Of a DNA stretch of 37,017 bases, positions 23,071 through 35,526 are shown piece by piece. The stretch's first letter is position 1. Each line of letters opens with the position of its first letter. The translations under genes were made by a program, and so were the position numbers. The notes under the pieces are model-generated. The model did no database searches. It worked only from the letters and a program-made list of their open reading frames with translations, and was not told the origin of the DNA. The stretch is from Pelargonium nanum. Lineage: Eukaryota; Streptophyta; Magnoliopsida; Geraniales; Geraniaceae. The stretch is taken from the NCBI GenBank assembly GCA_036897485.1, contig JAYMTF010000411.1, forward strand, positions 1 through 37,017, given 5' to 3'.

Positions 23071-26000
23071 ATGTTGACGACCAAGTCTCTCCTCTCTCCT
23101 CCCGCTCTCTCGCGCTTCTTCGTTCTCGTCGCCTCTCTTCTCTGTCTTCTATCGCTCCCTCTGCTCTCGCTCCCCGACTCAGATCGCTCCCAACTCGACG
23201 CCTCCATCGACTCCAATGTTTCCGTCTCTAAGCCCAAAGAAGACAGCTTCGCTGATATGATAGATCGAGCTCTCGAGAAAGAGTTCACTGACACCGAACA
23301 GAACGAAGGTTTGCAGATCTGACCTCCCTATGCTTCTCGCTTTCCTTACTACTCAGTGCTTCATGGAACTGAACGTGTTTTTCACTCGGATTTAGCAGCT
23401 GAAATTAGTTTGAAATTTGAACCGAATAGAATTTTATACGATCATTTTATTCTAGGTGTACATTCATGCATGAGGTATCTATATGCTCTTTTAAGTTTTA
23501 ATTTGCACTCTCCGGGCAGCATAGCTGCATGATCTGAAGCAGTACTCAAGCTAACATGTAAAATTGAGATGATTCTTCTTTTTGTTCCCCCATCCTTTTC
23601 AATTCAATTGATAAAGTTTCTAATCCTGTTTGCTGTAAAAGATCAGCAGGCTTAATCTCTGCCATTTGTTTTGATGGCCTTATTTGGAAAGCTGCATTGA
23701 ATGTTAATTGCTATGGCATTATTTTTTTGAGGGAAAACAAATCTCAAATTGAACTTTTACTTCATAATTCAGAGCTTGTTGTATGTATAATTAGATTTGT
23801 CATGATAATATATGTCTTAGAAAAATTGATATCTATCTTTCTTACCTTATATTTACTTGCAGTAACTGATCCTGGAAGCTTCAACAACAGTGTAGCTGAC
23901 CAACAGGTTTGTGCCACTACTTTATAACTATCCTAAATAATAACGATGCTAAATTTGAATTTTACAAAGATAAATGTAAGGGATATAATCAAGTAAACAG
24001 TAGCAAATGCTTGACCAATAGATATGTTAAAAGCTAGACTTAAGTACAGCATCTAACTTAGGTTAACTAGACAATGAAATTAAGACTTTAAAGCCAACTA
24101 TCTCATTGACATCTTTCTTCTTGGAGGGTTATGGTTGTTTTGGTGAAATTGGTCAACATCGACTCACTCTCCTTTTAAACCAGTGTCTATACTTTCTACT
24201 GCTAGCCAAGCATGAGCCAAATGGTTGGAATGTAACCTAGGAGACTATTCCAGACAATGCTACCTAAATTCTTTTAATTTACCTTGTTTCCTAAATCCAG
24301 CACCTGCATTATTACATCTTCTCTATCTTAGGCAGGCTTAATTTCTAAGTAGCAGTACAGCAGATACTTGAATTTTATCTAGTTATTTAGTTTTGGCATA
24401 CAGCAATATCCGTACCGTTACAATAACTTTTGCTATCTTAGCATTCAAAATAGATAGATAGTTTAACAATCTGCATCACCATGGGATAATTTCTCTAGGT
24501 GGTCCACAGGTTGCAGATCATCATGTCATAGAAAGTATTTTTGCCATTGCCAATTATATGTTTTAACAGTGGCTTAGTTACCTCTTCGGAGTAGAAGAGT
24601 TCATACCCTCCAAGTTGATAGCAATGGTATAAGTCCAAGTCATAAAACTACCAACAAACATTCATATTAACCTCTTTTCTTCTCTGCCTAACTTTTTATA
24701 TCCTATAATTAGTAATTTCCCACAAAAGGAAGGAAAGCTTTCTATTCTGCAAATGTATTTGGAATAATATTATATTACTTTTGATTAAAAATTGTTTTCT
24801 TCTCCAATCCATAGCAACGCCCTTTCCCCTTATCATATCCAAGTCTTATATAGTAATAGTTGGTTTGACATAGTGTGTCTCATTTGTATATCCATCAAAA
24901 GATAAATATAATTGGCATTGGAGGATTATTTAGTTGCAAGATATGCTATCTTGCTCCAGACTTTTTATATTTGGTTGGTTTCTATGAGATCCATTTCAGC
25001 TTTGAAGCTTTGCTGAATGTATATTATTAATTTTTTGTGTTTTCAGGCTGTTTTGGAAACTGTAGCTCGATTCAAGCCGAAGAAAAATGAGACAAAAGAG
25101 GAAAAGTATGCTTCTATACTAGAAGTTACCAAGTCTGTTGATAGTTTATGTTCTCTTTGATTAATATAGAGGAATGAGCAATCATTTATCTTTAGTAACT
25201 TAATAAGTTTTACATAGTTGTCCCTAAAATTAATTTGACTTATGCTTTTGTTGTTTTCATTATAGGTCGTTTCATCTTCATGATGTTTTAAATTGGGATA
25301 GTGATAATAGAGGGGAGGATACTCCAACTTTGATAGATCGAAGGGTTAGTTTGCCTCACTGGAATTGTTTTTTGAGGTTTTATATCACAAATTATAAATG
25401 CCTGACGATTATGCTAAATATTCAGGACAATGTCTTCATCATATCTAATTTTAAGTCAAAATATCCCGTGCTGCAGCTAGACTTAAGGTGGGTTGTTTTA
25501 TTAGTTAATTTTTTTCCACTCCACTAGAAAAGAAAAAAAAAAAAAAAGTGAAGAACTTTCCACAATCTGAACTCACCACTTGTTTTTGTAGATTGATATC
25601 AGATTTGGTAGTTGTCATTGTTTCTGCAACTTGTGGTGGCATTGCCTTTGCTTGTGCTGGACAACCGGTCAGATAACTTGTTACATGAATTCAGTTCAAT
25701 GTAAACTGCTATTATTACGATTTCTTTAGCATTTCAGCTGTTAGTTTTCTAATATTTTTTCTTACCCATGCTAATATTTGCAGGTTATTACTGGATATTT
25801 ATTAGCAGGCTCTGTTATTGGACCTGGAGGGTTGAGCTTTGTCAGTGAAATGGTGCAAGTATGTTCTTTGTTCATTTACACCGCAAGATGATTGTATCTT
25901 CATTGATTTCGTATGAGTGTTACTTGCTATTAGAGTTATAACTGTCAGTTTTTGTCATTGTAATCCCTTTGGGAATGGCATGCTTATATATGGATAATGT

Positions 26001-29000
26001 CAAGTAACTATTCTATTCAATAGTGTGCAATTTGATAATGCTGGCCATTGCAGGATATTGAAAGAATGTTGGTCTAAATATAGATGTTGTACTAGTTCTA
26101 CTAAATTACTAATCAATTATCAGATAAACCTCCCTTTACAGATGATGAAATGAAAAAAATGGAAGAATAAGCATAATTTTTAATCTTTGGCAAACAACTG
26201 CCATCAGAAACTAGTTCTCACATGAAGTGTTTTCCAGGAGTTGAATGCATCATGGGAAACCATTTTTTGGTGGGTGGAAATGACTTATTTTTCCAAAGGG
26301 GGATCTTCTTCTGAAAAGAACTGTTGGACAGATTTTCAAGAAAATACTTTTGGTTGACAAATGGTCCTTAGTGCCCTAAACACCAGAAAAGTCTAAAAGT
26401 ATTTAGTGGAATTTTTTTATGTTCGGGTTTCATTTCTGCCTAACTTCTGCATGTTCTTATTTTTATTTATAATATAACTTATGCTTCCTCTACAAACGCA
26501 TGTAGGTGGAGACAGTGGCTCAATTTGGTGTTATTTTTCTTCTTTTTGCATTGGGCCTGGAGTTCTCCACTGCAAAGGTTGGCTCATGTTAGTGCATGTT
26601 TAATTGCTCTAAAATCTTCCCATTTAATGTCCATGTGTTCCATGCTACACTTTAAATTTTGAGTTGAACTTTATCCTTCTCTATTATAGCTTCGAGTTGT
26701 TCGAGCAGTTGCTGTTCTAGGAGGCTTGCTCCAAATTCTCTTATTTATCTTCTTGTGTGGAATTACAGCTTCGGTATGTCTTTCAACTCTAACAGAATTC
26801 TGATGCAAGTTTGTGTGCATGTTAACTAGTAGTGGATGAGGTTCATGACTTCTATGGAGTAAATTGAAAGTCACTGTAATAGTCTAATTACCACAGCATA
26901 ACGAAGCAAAAGAGTGTTACTTGCTCTGCTATCTTTATTTTCCTGTTCTTTTTAATCTTTTTCTTCTTCGCCAATGATTGAATTTTCGCTTAAAAGACTT
27001 TTATGTCATACTTTTTTTCCCCAATCTTATTTCTGATGCCAGTACTCTGACTTATGCAACTCTATGATGTTTGCAGTTATGTGGTGGTAAACCTTCTGAA
27101 GGGGTATTCGTTGGTGCATTCCTTTCAATGTCTTCAACAGCTGTGGTAAATCCTTGTGTGTTTCTGTTCTGGGCACACCATTCACCTGCATATGCAATTT
27201 TCAGATTCCTTACACTTCGCCTTTTAACAAAAGTTGATTGTTTGTGCTCAGGTATTAAAGTTTTTGATGGAAAAGAATTCTACTAATGTACTTCATGGTC
27301 AAGTCACCATCGGCACCCTTATTCTGCAGGTGAGTGGTCTCTTTTAGTTATATTATTTCATGGATGGAACTTTATTTATTTGTTTTACTTCACTCCTATA
27401 GTAATTACTAGCTTGAACTGTGAATTTCTATTTCATCTGCTTCAAGTTTTGAGAAGTTTTTAGCCTACCAGGACTGTACAGTGGGTATACTTTTTGCGCT
27501 ACTTCCAGTCATTGGTGGAACATCTGGTGTTTTCCAAGGAGTGATGTCCATAACCAAACTGTAAGTAGAGACTTTTGAGCTATCTAAGTTTTTAATTTCC
27601 TTACCTTTGCTTCCTGAGTTTCTTTTTTCTTAATCAAATGGTCTTGAAAAATAGAATATGCACTCCACTTAATATATATACTGTATATGATGATATCAAA
27701 TAGTCCTGAAGTTATAAATGCTAGCATTTAAATTTGAACTTCAAAATCAAATGCTTCAATGAACAAAAAAATCATTGATATTGAAGTTACTACTCATGTA
27801 CGAGGAAAAAATAAAAGAAATGGCCCCAGGGATGGGTGGATGGTGGGACAGTAAAGCTCAACCATGCATCAACCGTAAAAAATAAAATAAACTACAACTA
27901 TGTATACTAGCACAACCACACATATTCTGAGTTATAAAAGAAAAAATGATACTCCATTATAGACCTCTTTCACAAAGATTCAAAATTTATCGCTCAGATT
28001 CCAATTACAGGTTCATTTTTTAATCAATAGGCTTATCTTTCATGGTCCACAAAATGCTAAAACAGCCCATGAAATATTTTGGGCGAGTAATTTTTAGGAA
28101 GCAACTAAACTAGCAGTGACAAATCGACATGTACATATCAAAAATTGAGAGCAGATAAATATATGACATTTAATTTCAGCTGGCAAAGCCTATCCCTGGG
28201 GCCATTTCTTTTATTTTTTTCCTCCATACATGAGAAATGATAAAAGCCTGTCTGTTAAACATAAATTTCTTCTTTTGACTAGGTTGGTTGTGTTAATCAC
28301 ATTTCTGGCTGTTCTGTCGATACTGTCCCGTACTTGTGTTCCTTGGTGCCTTAAGCTGATGATAAGCTTGTCATCTCAGGTATAACTTTCTCTATTTTAC
28401 CCTGGAAACACTTTTTATGTAGTTCACTATGAGATTCGTGAACAGGTGCATTTGTGCCTGGGATATATGGACATTTATGATACGCTTATTACTACGTTCT
28501 TATCTTTTCAGACCAATGAACTCTATCAGTTGGCATCAGTCGCATTTTGCTTGCTTGTAGCTTGGGTTGGTTTACTCTCTAATACTTGAGTTTTTTTTAC
28601 GCTTCTGTATCTTCATTTCATCTTATGTGCCTAGAATTTATATAGGCACCATTTTACTTGGTAGCAAATTTTGATATTGACTGCATATGTTTTTATATAA
28701 TAAAAATACATTTTCATCATTTAGGTCTACATCATTTGGCCTACCGAATAGTAAAATCAGTGGTTAAACCGTTAAACTATACTTCTTGATTAGCTGGATC
28801 ACCCAAAGAAAGTTGAACTTGCTCTCCCAAAAGGGACATTAGTCTTACGATTCCAAATAGCATGTCATCATGTTCTATAAACAATTAAGGTTGAATCTCA
28901 CAGCTTCATAGAGTGGACAACTTCCATTTGTGATTGATTGAATCAATTAGGTTTCTTTGCATGGGTTGTGCCCTTGATTTTGTTCATCATATATTGACAT

Positions 29001-31234
29001 CTAAATATTTGTATAATTTCAGTGTAGTGATAAGCTGGGTTTGAGTTTAGAACTGGGTTCCTTTGCGGCTGGAGTGATGATATCAACAACCGATCTAGCT
29101 CAACATACACTTGAGCAAGTAAGGCTATATCTTTATGCTATTATATCTAGAGAAATTACAGATGTATGCAATGGCTTTTTATCTTGCCATCTGGCTGACG
29201 TGTAGTCAATATAGTGTATGATTTATAAGTCAGGGTTGTTGAACCAAAGGGATCTGAGTTAAATTAGCTAACGATTGTCCTAGTGTTAAACAAGTTAACT
29301 TGAGCAAATTTTGATATGTAACAAGAATTAAAGTGAATATAACTCAATAAACGAAAACTTGAATTAAAATTGACAATGAGACTGACTATAGGAAATCAGT
29401 ACTCTTAGTGAAACAAGGATCTAAATTGTCATAAAGTGTGATTTTACTTAATATATGCAAGCCAGTTCTCAACAAGTGAGCGAGAGCTCTGCCAAACTTC
29501 TCTCCCGTCCTCTATTAATTTGAACTAAGTCACTCCCGTGATCATAGCTCAAACAAAATAGGTTTACAAACATGTAGTGCAAGTTCGTGGGACTGTTACT
29601 GGCTCCTAATAGTTTCGGATGTGATCTGTTGACGTGGCAGCCGGGGGACTTGGGTCAATCGGTGGTTGGCTATCCGACTTTCAAATTTTCATGTACCATT
29701 ACTGTGCTTTACTTGTGTATGAGAAGTTCATTTGTGATTAATGCTCCTAAGATAAACAATTATGTTATGTTTCTCCCAAGTAACCCCATCTTTATCCTCT
29801 ATGCAGATTGAACCCATTCGCAACTTTTTTGCTGCCCTTTTTCTTGCCAGCATTGGGATGCTGATCCATGTCCAGTTTCTCTGAAATCATGTTGATATTC
29901 CGCTAGCATCTGTTATATTAGTGTTCATAATAAAAACAATCATAATCTCCACAGTTTAAAAAAAATAATAATAATAAATAAATCTCCACAGTTGTCAAGG
30001 GATTTGGTTACAACAACAAGACATCTTTATTGGTAAGCTACTTTGATTTCCTTTCTTGTGAGATTTTACTCATGGTTGTACTGATTTTATTTATGTTTAT
30101 TTCCATGTATAAGGTTATTTATTTGTTGCAATTGTGTAGGTTGGGATGTCTTTAGCACAAATTGGGGAATTTGCTTTCGTTCTTCTAAGTCGTGCTTCTA
30201 ATCTTCATCTTGTTGAGGTTAGTGCTACAACTACAGTCAGACAAGAATTGTGCAATGATGCTGAAACAATTTCCTTGCGTTATCCAGTTCTAACATTTAA
30301 GATGTCTATTCCTCATAATTCACCTATGATGTGATATTTTGCTAATTACAGTAGCGTTTACCATTCCAGTGACCCCAAGTCCCCAACTCCTAGAAACTAG
30401 AAAGAAATGTGTGGAAGTCATAGACTGACTATAAAAGTGAACCTTTAATTTGCAGGAGAATGTGTACCGGCTGCTTCTTGGGACAACAGCTCTTAGTCTG
30501 GTATATAAATCTTTTCTTTTATTTGTTTCATTTTAAAAAAATTACAATTCAAAGTGTTGTGCACAATGGTATGTGCATTATCTCCTTACTCAATAACAAG
30601 AATCTAGACTTGGACATGTAGATGCCCCGCACATGCATATATTTGATAGAATTCATTAGGAATAATGTCCCAAGTTTCATTCATACGACATTGATAAGCC
30701 TATGGAGGAATACATGCTTATGGGGAGTATGGATCTAATTTATAGGCTTATCAATGTCATATGAATGATTTATTGTCAGTACTTCAATATAGAATTGCTT
30801 CTTTTGAGGATCTATATAGATTCCCCCTAGCACAAAACTTACAGGTTGAGGTGTGGAGCCAAGTGCATTCCGCTATATGAGTATTATTACATCATTAATG
30901 AAAAAATGTGATTGTCTTGGCAGAGGCAATTTCTTTGTATTATTATCTTTGAGTAATTATGAAGAATTTCACAGGTAACGACTCCATTTGTTTTCAAGCT
31001 AATTCCCGCTGTGGTGCATCTTGGAGTGCTGTTACGGTGGTTCCCTCTTGACAGTCCCAGTGAGGTAGTTCATGTATTCAACTGAAATTCCATCAAAGGA
31101 AAAACATAATGCATGCTTAATTGATTCTGAACATGCTTTTTTACACCCAGATTGGACTGAAAGGAGAAATCATTCGCTCAGACAGCACAAAACAGCGTAT
31201 AACTTTGATTGTTCAAGGATCTCATGATTCATGA
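23071..31234 (+). CDS. KEA: K+ efflux antiporter (KEA4/5/6 group), 20 exons, exon 16 disrupted
   Basis: This is a CPA2-type K+/H+ antiporter; in Arabidopsis KEA4-6 act in Golgi, TGN and prevacuolar membranes. Exons: 23071-23308, 23863-23906, 25047-25105, 25266-25344, 25426-25487, 25592-25667, 25784-25858, 26506-26577, 26690-26773, 27077-27145, 27252-27329, 27472-27560, 28283-28379, 28512-28565, 29023-29118, 29807-30032, 30140-30217, 30456-30500, 30975-31064, 31151-31234. A signal-peptide-like N-terminus is followed by SFADMIDRALEKEF, then the transporter core (GPGGLSFVSEMVQ, FLSMSSTAVV, GTLILQD, LGLSLELGSFAAG, SLAQIGEFAFVLLSR). The C-terminus is VQGSHDS, with no KTN/RCK domain, as in KEA4-6. 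Exon 16 has TGA at 29882-29884 where the family has Trp (HFLWNHVD). It also carries a 37-bp insertion (29957-29993) that breaks the frame. As written, translation ends after 449 residues; without both lesions it would be about 585. All other exons are intact, so inactivation is recent, allelic, or an assembly error. Confidence 0.88.
27793..28234. mobile_element. Long-TIR nonautonomous DNA element in KEA intron 12
   Basis: Inverted repeats of 41 bp (27793-27833) and 43 bp (28192-28234) bound a 442-bp stretch. They share AAATGGCCCCAGGGAT with its complement, a purine/pyrimidine run, and CTCATGTA/TACATGAG at the tips. Only about three differences separate the arms. The interior is non-coding and AT-rich. 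Long, near-identical arms fit a Mutator-like or fold-back MITE. I could not find a clean target-site duplication, so the superfamily is open. Confidence 0.68.
29944..29993 (+). repeat. 13-bp direct duplication around an A-rich insert in KEA exon 16
   Basis: AATCTCCACAGTT occurs at 29944-29956 and again at 29981-29993, separated by 24 bp of A/T-only sequence with AAT steps. Removing one copy plus the spacer (37 bp) restores the family reading frame exactly: exon 16 then has 63 codons and keeps phase 0 at both ends. The duplication therefore marks an insertion into a formerly intact exon. Confidence 0.9.
30679..30766 (+). repeat. 25-bp stem hairpin in KEA intron 18
   Basis: Arms at 30679-30703 and 30742-30766 pair over 25 positions, with one C/A mismatch in the DNA that becomes a G-U type pair on one strand. 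The loop is 38 nt. It could be a fold-back transposon remnant or a structured intronic RNA. I find no flanking duplication. Confidence 0.75.
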
Positions 31235-32278
31235 CCATTAAGTGCATGAACCGAAAGTGAGTTTTACCTGACAACTTCAATTGGTTGAATTACATATTGT
31301 TTTCCCGCTCGCCCAGTGCCATTTTTTGTTCTTTGACGACGTCAGAGCAAACAAGCTGAATTGAACCCTCAAAAAACTTAAAAAGGAGAAAGAAGAGGTT
31401 AATCTAACTTACTGTCGAAAGGACTAACAGATACCTAAAATGTAGGTAACCATTCTAATTCACTGTCACTAAATTCTTTTCTGTTGTAATATAGTTCCTT
31501 CCTGCTTGTAATTGAATATTCTGTCACACTTGAATTCATTAGATTGTTTAATGTATTTAGGCTTCCACGTTTCATTGGAACTATGTCAACATGTTTCCCT
31601 ATCTTTGTATCCCCTCTTAACTCAGTTTTCATTGTTCATTAGTTTGTATGACTTATGGTAAAATATAGCAAGGTCAAGAACGATAAATACGACCTCTTGG
31701 ATGAAGAAAGGATGCTAGAATGCTACCCAGAGCGATAGCGATAGGCTCTCTGAGAGGCCCTACTTCGTTCCAATGCTCACCCAGTGCTTGTAGATGACGC
31801 ATTCAAGAAACTGGAACCCAAATTCACAATGGTTCCCGCAAAAACTCCCTCATACAAGATTTCTTTTCACCCAACAAAAATGTTCCCCAAAAGGTATTTT
31901 GAAATTAAAAATGAATAGTAAGACATTGAACAAATAGAACAAGAACCTCAAAAACAAAACTCATGTTGAATCAACAGAAAAATGTTGAGTACTAGGCAAC
32001 AAATTATATGCTTTACAAAAGTCCATCCTTTGAACACCCCTGCGCTGCACAACTCAAACTCTGGCAGACACCAAATTTTATTGTGCAGATCCATCTATAA
32101 TCTTATTTCACATCTTCAAGAAACCGCCAAACTTGGACTCGCTATTTTAACATGCAAAATTAAGTGTCACATGTTTTGACGACCAGAATTCATTTGATGG
32201 ACATTTCTTTCCACTTTTTGATGTCTGAGTATAGACCTTGTCGTCATAAAACTAACGAGAGATGTCCCGATTTCTTGT
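31235..32278. other. Convergent 3' region between KEA and NIPA
   Basis: It holds the KEA 3' UTR (left) and the NIPA 3' UTR (right, minus strand). No additional gene, RNA or obvious mobile element is seen. Short open frames at 31435-31632 and 31982-32179 lack recognisable features. Confidence 0.45.
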
Positions 32279-35005
32279 CTAGAGCTGTTCTTGTCTCTTG
32301 AAGTAAGTTTCCTCGCAATTTGCGTAATCTTCATCATCATGCTTAAACTCTCCAGTTCCCGCACAAAGTCGGGAAGATAACGTCGGAGATAATGGTGCAT
32401 AGCTTCCTGCACTTGTTACCGTCAAACTTACCGATGATTCCAAATTCTTTAGACACTAAAATTAATCAGATTTAACCTCTGAAAGAAGTCACAAACCTAT
32501 AAAAGATGAATTTCTCTCAAAATCTTTGCTCGTTCTCTCGTAGTCTTTGGTTGTGTGCAACATGGTTGACCCCGAGAGCACAACAACTAAGCCACAAATT
32601 TCTGATACGATGCTTGCCACACTTTGGTTATCCCAATCCTGAAAGAAGAAAAAAATGATCATCATTTAAGTATGTCCACAGTCAAGCCAAAACAAGAATA
32701 GGTTTGTCGCATTAATTGTGGGATGCTTTTGAGCTATAACAAGAGCATAAACACGCAAGTACGCAACCCAAATCATGCCTAAGAAAATGAAGCTGCACAT
32801 GACAAGACGGTATAAAACAATTACATGCTATCCCAAGATCGAGTACCTTAAACATGATTACGCTGGCGAGGATTGTCAGCGTTGTGAATAAGACATAATA
32901 TATAGGGGATACAACTGCAGTGTTGAAAGTGTCGAGTGCCTGAAACGTCGCATATGTGTCATTAGAGCAGAAAACTTAAGTAACAACAAAATTCGGATTG
33001 AAGAAACTTTTATATGGACCAACAAAATCTGCATTGCTTGCTTTTAAATATGAAAATTTTATGAGAACTTCTTGCGGGAACTAAGCAACAACTAGGAACT
33101 GAAATTAGCTGTTTTTATTCGACTTTAACATAACCTTTCAATACGAATTCCTTAAGCAGAGCCAATGAAGTTATATCCTAAATTGGACTATGGGTTCCAT
33201 ATTAAACTTCTACTATAAAACTATTCTTTGAAAACTACCAGTTGCATTATTTATCATCACTGAAATAGAAATTAATATAGAAAAAGTTATGAAGTAATTT
33301 TAAATGTGGCTTTGACAGTTGAACAATTGGAATCAAGAAAACGAAAGGCAAACAGATTGTTGATGAACCCTGCCTCATTCAGAGGTCACTAACACAAAAA
33401 ATTCAAGGCATTTTAATACACCAGATGATGGATTTGCAGACAGGCACAATGATATTGACATACTTGTGAACCTAAAACATAATTGTTTGTTATCTAATAA
33501 AGATCTCTTCTCAAGATGGAGCAAGAATAAAATGACAATGACCTAAATGCTTCTTCACATGAATGAAAAACCAGTACGATACCAAGAGGAAAATTTAGCT
33601 CCATTTGAGATGTGCGTAAGCATGTTGAGAACACAACACACACATCTGGTTAAGTTTGAATCCATTTGATGAAAGACATGCAAGGCACAGGAAGCATCAA
33701 AACTTATTTGAATTGAGTATATATTAGGTTAATTCATCAAAACACACTCCAAGTACAATAACATTGCTAACCTTGTTCAGATAGTTCATTTGTATGATCA
33801 CACATGTTGACACAACACACACAAAAAACCAGGTCTCTGGGTAGATTAATTGGTTCGTTCCTTCAAAGGTCAGTTTCAGTGAAGTCCCGAGAGCTTTAAC
33901 ACTCATCACCTGCATGATCACATATCAAACATTACCAAAAATGTGGTACACAGTTGATTTTTCTCACCCCGTTTCAGGTTTTGTACTCTATGCAGACTAA
34001 ATTATAATGAGATGAAAACTCCCAGACAAAGCAATTATAAAGCCATAGTAAGGTCAAGTAATTTACCGAGAGAGAACCCATCAACGAACAAATGCCAGTG
34101 AAAACTAAGACGTTTGTGTGGCCGCATCGTGGTGCATAATGGAAGACCAAAACCAACACCAACACAATTACAATAGCCACATAAAGCAAAAAGACTGATA
34201 AAAAAAAAAGGTAGTTTAGTCATTTAATGCATAGGTAACATAGGGGAATAGGAAGTTAAGTGCGACGAATTCCAACCTGGTTGAGTTGCCATACTCCATA
34301 TCTCCAAAACAGAATGGACAGGATGCTCCTGAGGTGCGTGTATAACAATTACAACAGAACCGGCAATGCACATCAAGCAGCCTAACATCCCGAGTTTGTG
34401 CAACTTCTCCTTCAATATAAAGTGAGCTAACACGGCACTGTTGTGTTGGGGCAACAAGAAGAAGCACCAACCAATTGCTTTAAATACAAAATTGATAGTA
34501 CATATGAAAATAGCAACAACAAATTAAAAAAAAAAAATACCTAACAATAATGCTTAATGAACCAAGAGGGGTAACAAGAACAGCTGGGGCAAATGCATAT
34601 GCTACAAAGTTTGCAATCTCTCCAATGATCACTGCATAATAAATCATACAACAAATTAACATTAGAGAAACCAAACCAAACAAGGCAACAAAAAGAAGAA
34701 AATGAAAAGTTATTTACTTGTGGTCATGCCCAGCCACCAGAGAGGCTCCAAGAGATAGGAATGGCCACCAACACCTGGAGATTAATTGAAGAAAGAAATA
34801 ATAAAGGCATGAAACCCATTAGAGAAAATGGAAAACCCAATTGATAAAAAAGAAAAAAAATAAAAAAATTGGAACCAGCTCTGACGCCAGAAGCAGCAGC
34901 AGCTCGACGAAGGCCTTTCTTCTTGACGATGAAGCTAGCCCCAATGAACCAACTGGACAGCATTGCCAAAACAACGCCTTTTAGATTTTCTTCCGACAAT
35001 TCCAT
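32279..35005 (-). CDS. NIPA-type magnesium transporter (DUF803), 9 exons
   Basis: This is a multi-pass membrane protein of the plant 'probable magnesium transporter NIPA' family in the DMT superfamily. Exons in transcript order (minus strand): 35005-34876, 34774-34718, 34631-34541, 34437-34277, 34194-34067, 33909-33772, 32939-32847, 32638-32497, 32406-32279. Phases close and give 355 residues. Family text includes [98 protein letters not shown] and [14 protein letters not shown]. There are about eight to nine hydrophobic segments. The last exon encodes [13 protein letters not shown] and the acidic tail typical of the plant subfamily. Reading through the donor at 32496 would give an earlier stop after only two more codons, so the final exon is easy to miss. 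The start is the ATG at 35005, before ELSEENLKG. Confidence 0.92.
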
Positions 35006-35526
35006 CACACCAAAACCTAATCTAACCTTCCATTCCCGATCGAGATCAACATCATGCTTTTTTTTCTTTTACAATTACAATTACAATTGTTTGCTTATGA
35101 AATCAAATCATTCTTATTCAAACTCATCACAATTGACCAATACTATACATATAATTAGTTATTTTCTTCAAGAGTAGCCAAAACGGAATTTATTTCTCTG
35201 AGTTGCCAGGAATTAGTCCTAATATTCTCTCGGAATTGGTATTATACTTAGTTTATATATATATATATATTGATCTGCCAACATTGAAAATTCAAAAATA
35301 TTTATCGCCAATTATAAACCATTTCGCTGGGACATGTATTCACGTTGCATGCATTAATGTAATTATATAAGAGTAAATTAGGAATAAATATCAATTATCA
35401 TACATCGTTGCTCACCAAACTTTACTCCAATTCACAAATAAAAATTGCTTAATTTATATGCTCTGAGATCAAAATAAATTTATGGTTTCTTTTACAATAA
35501 GTTAGTTAGTTGTCTTGAGGAGTTTG

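Noticed and set aside
26220-26400. Transposon remnant in KEA intron 7 (TTTTCCAGGAGTTGAATGCA region)
   Set aside because: The wording resembles repeated plant DNA, but I found neither ends nor a partner copy in the window.
29587-29811. 74-codon frame just before KEA exon 16
   Set aside because: It lies in intron 15 and stops right after the acceptor. The exon reads in another frame that matches the family.
29954-29991. The 37-bp KEA insertion as a spliced micro-intron
   Set aside because: A GT-AG cut here would remove 38 nt, leaves the frame wrong, and is far shorter than known plant introns.
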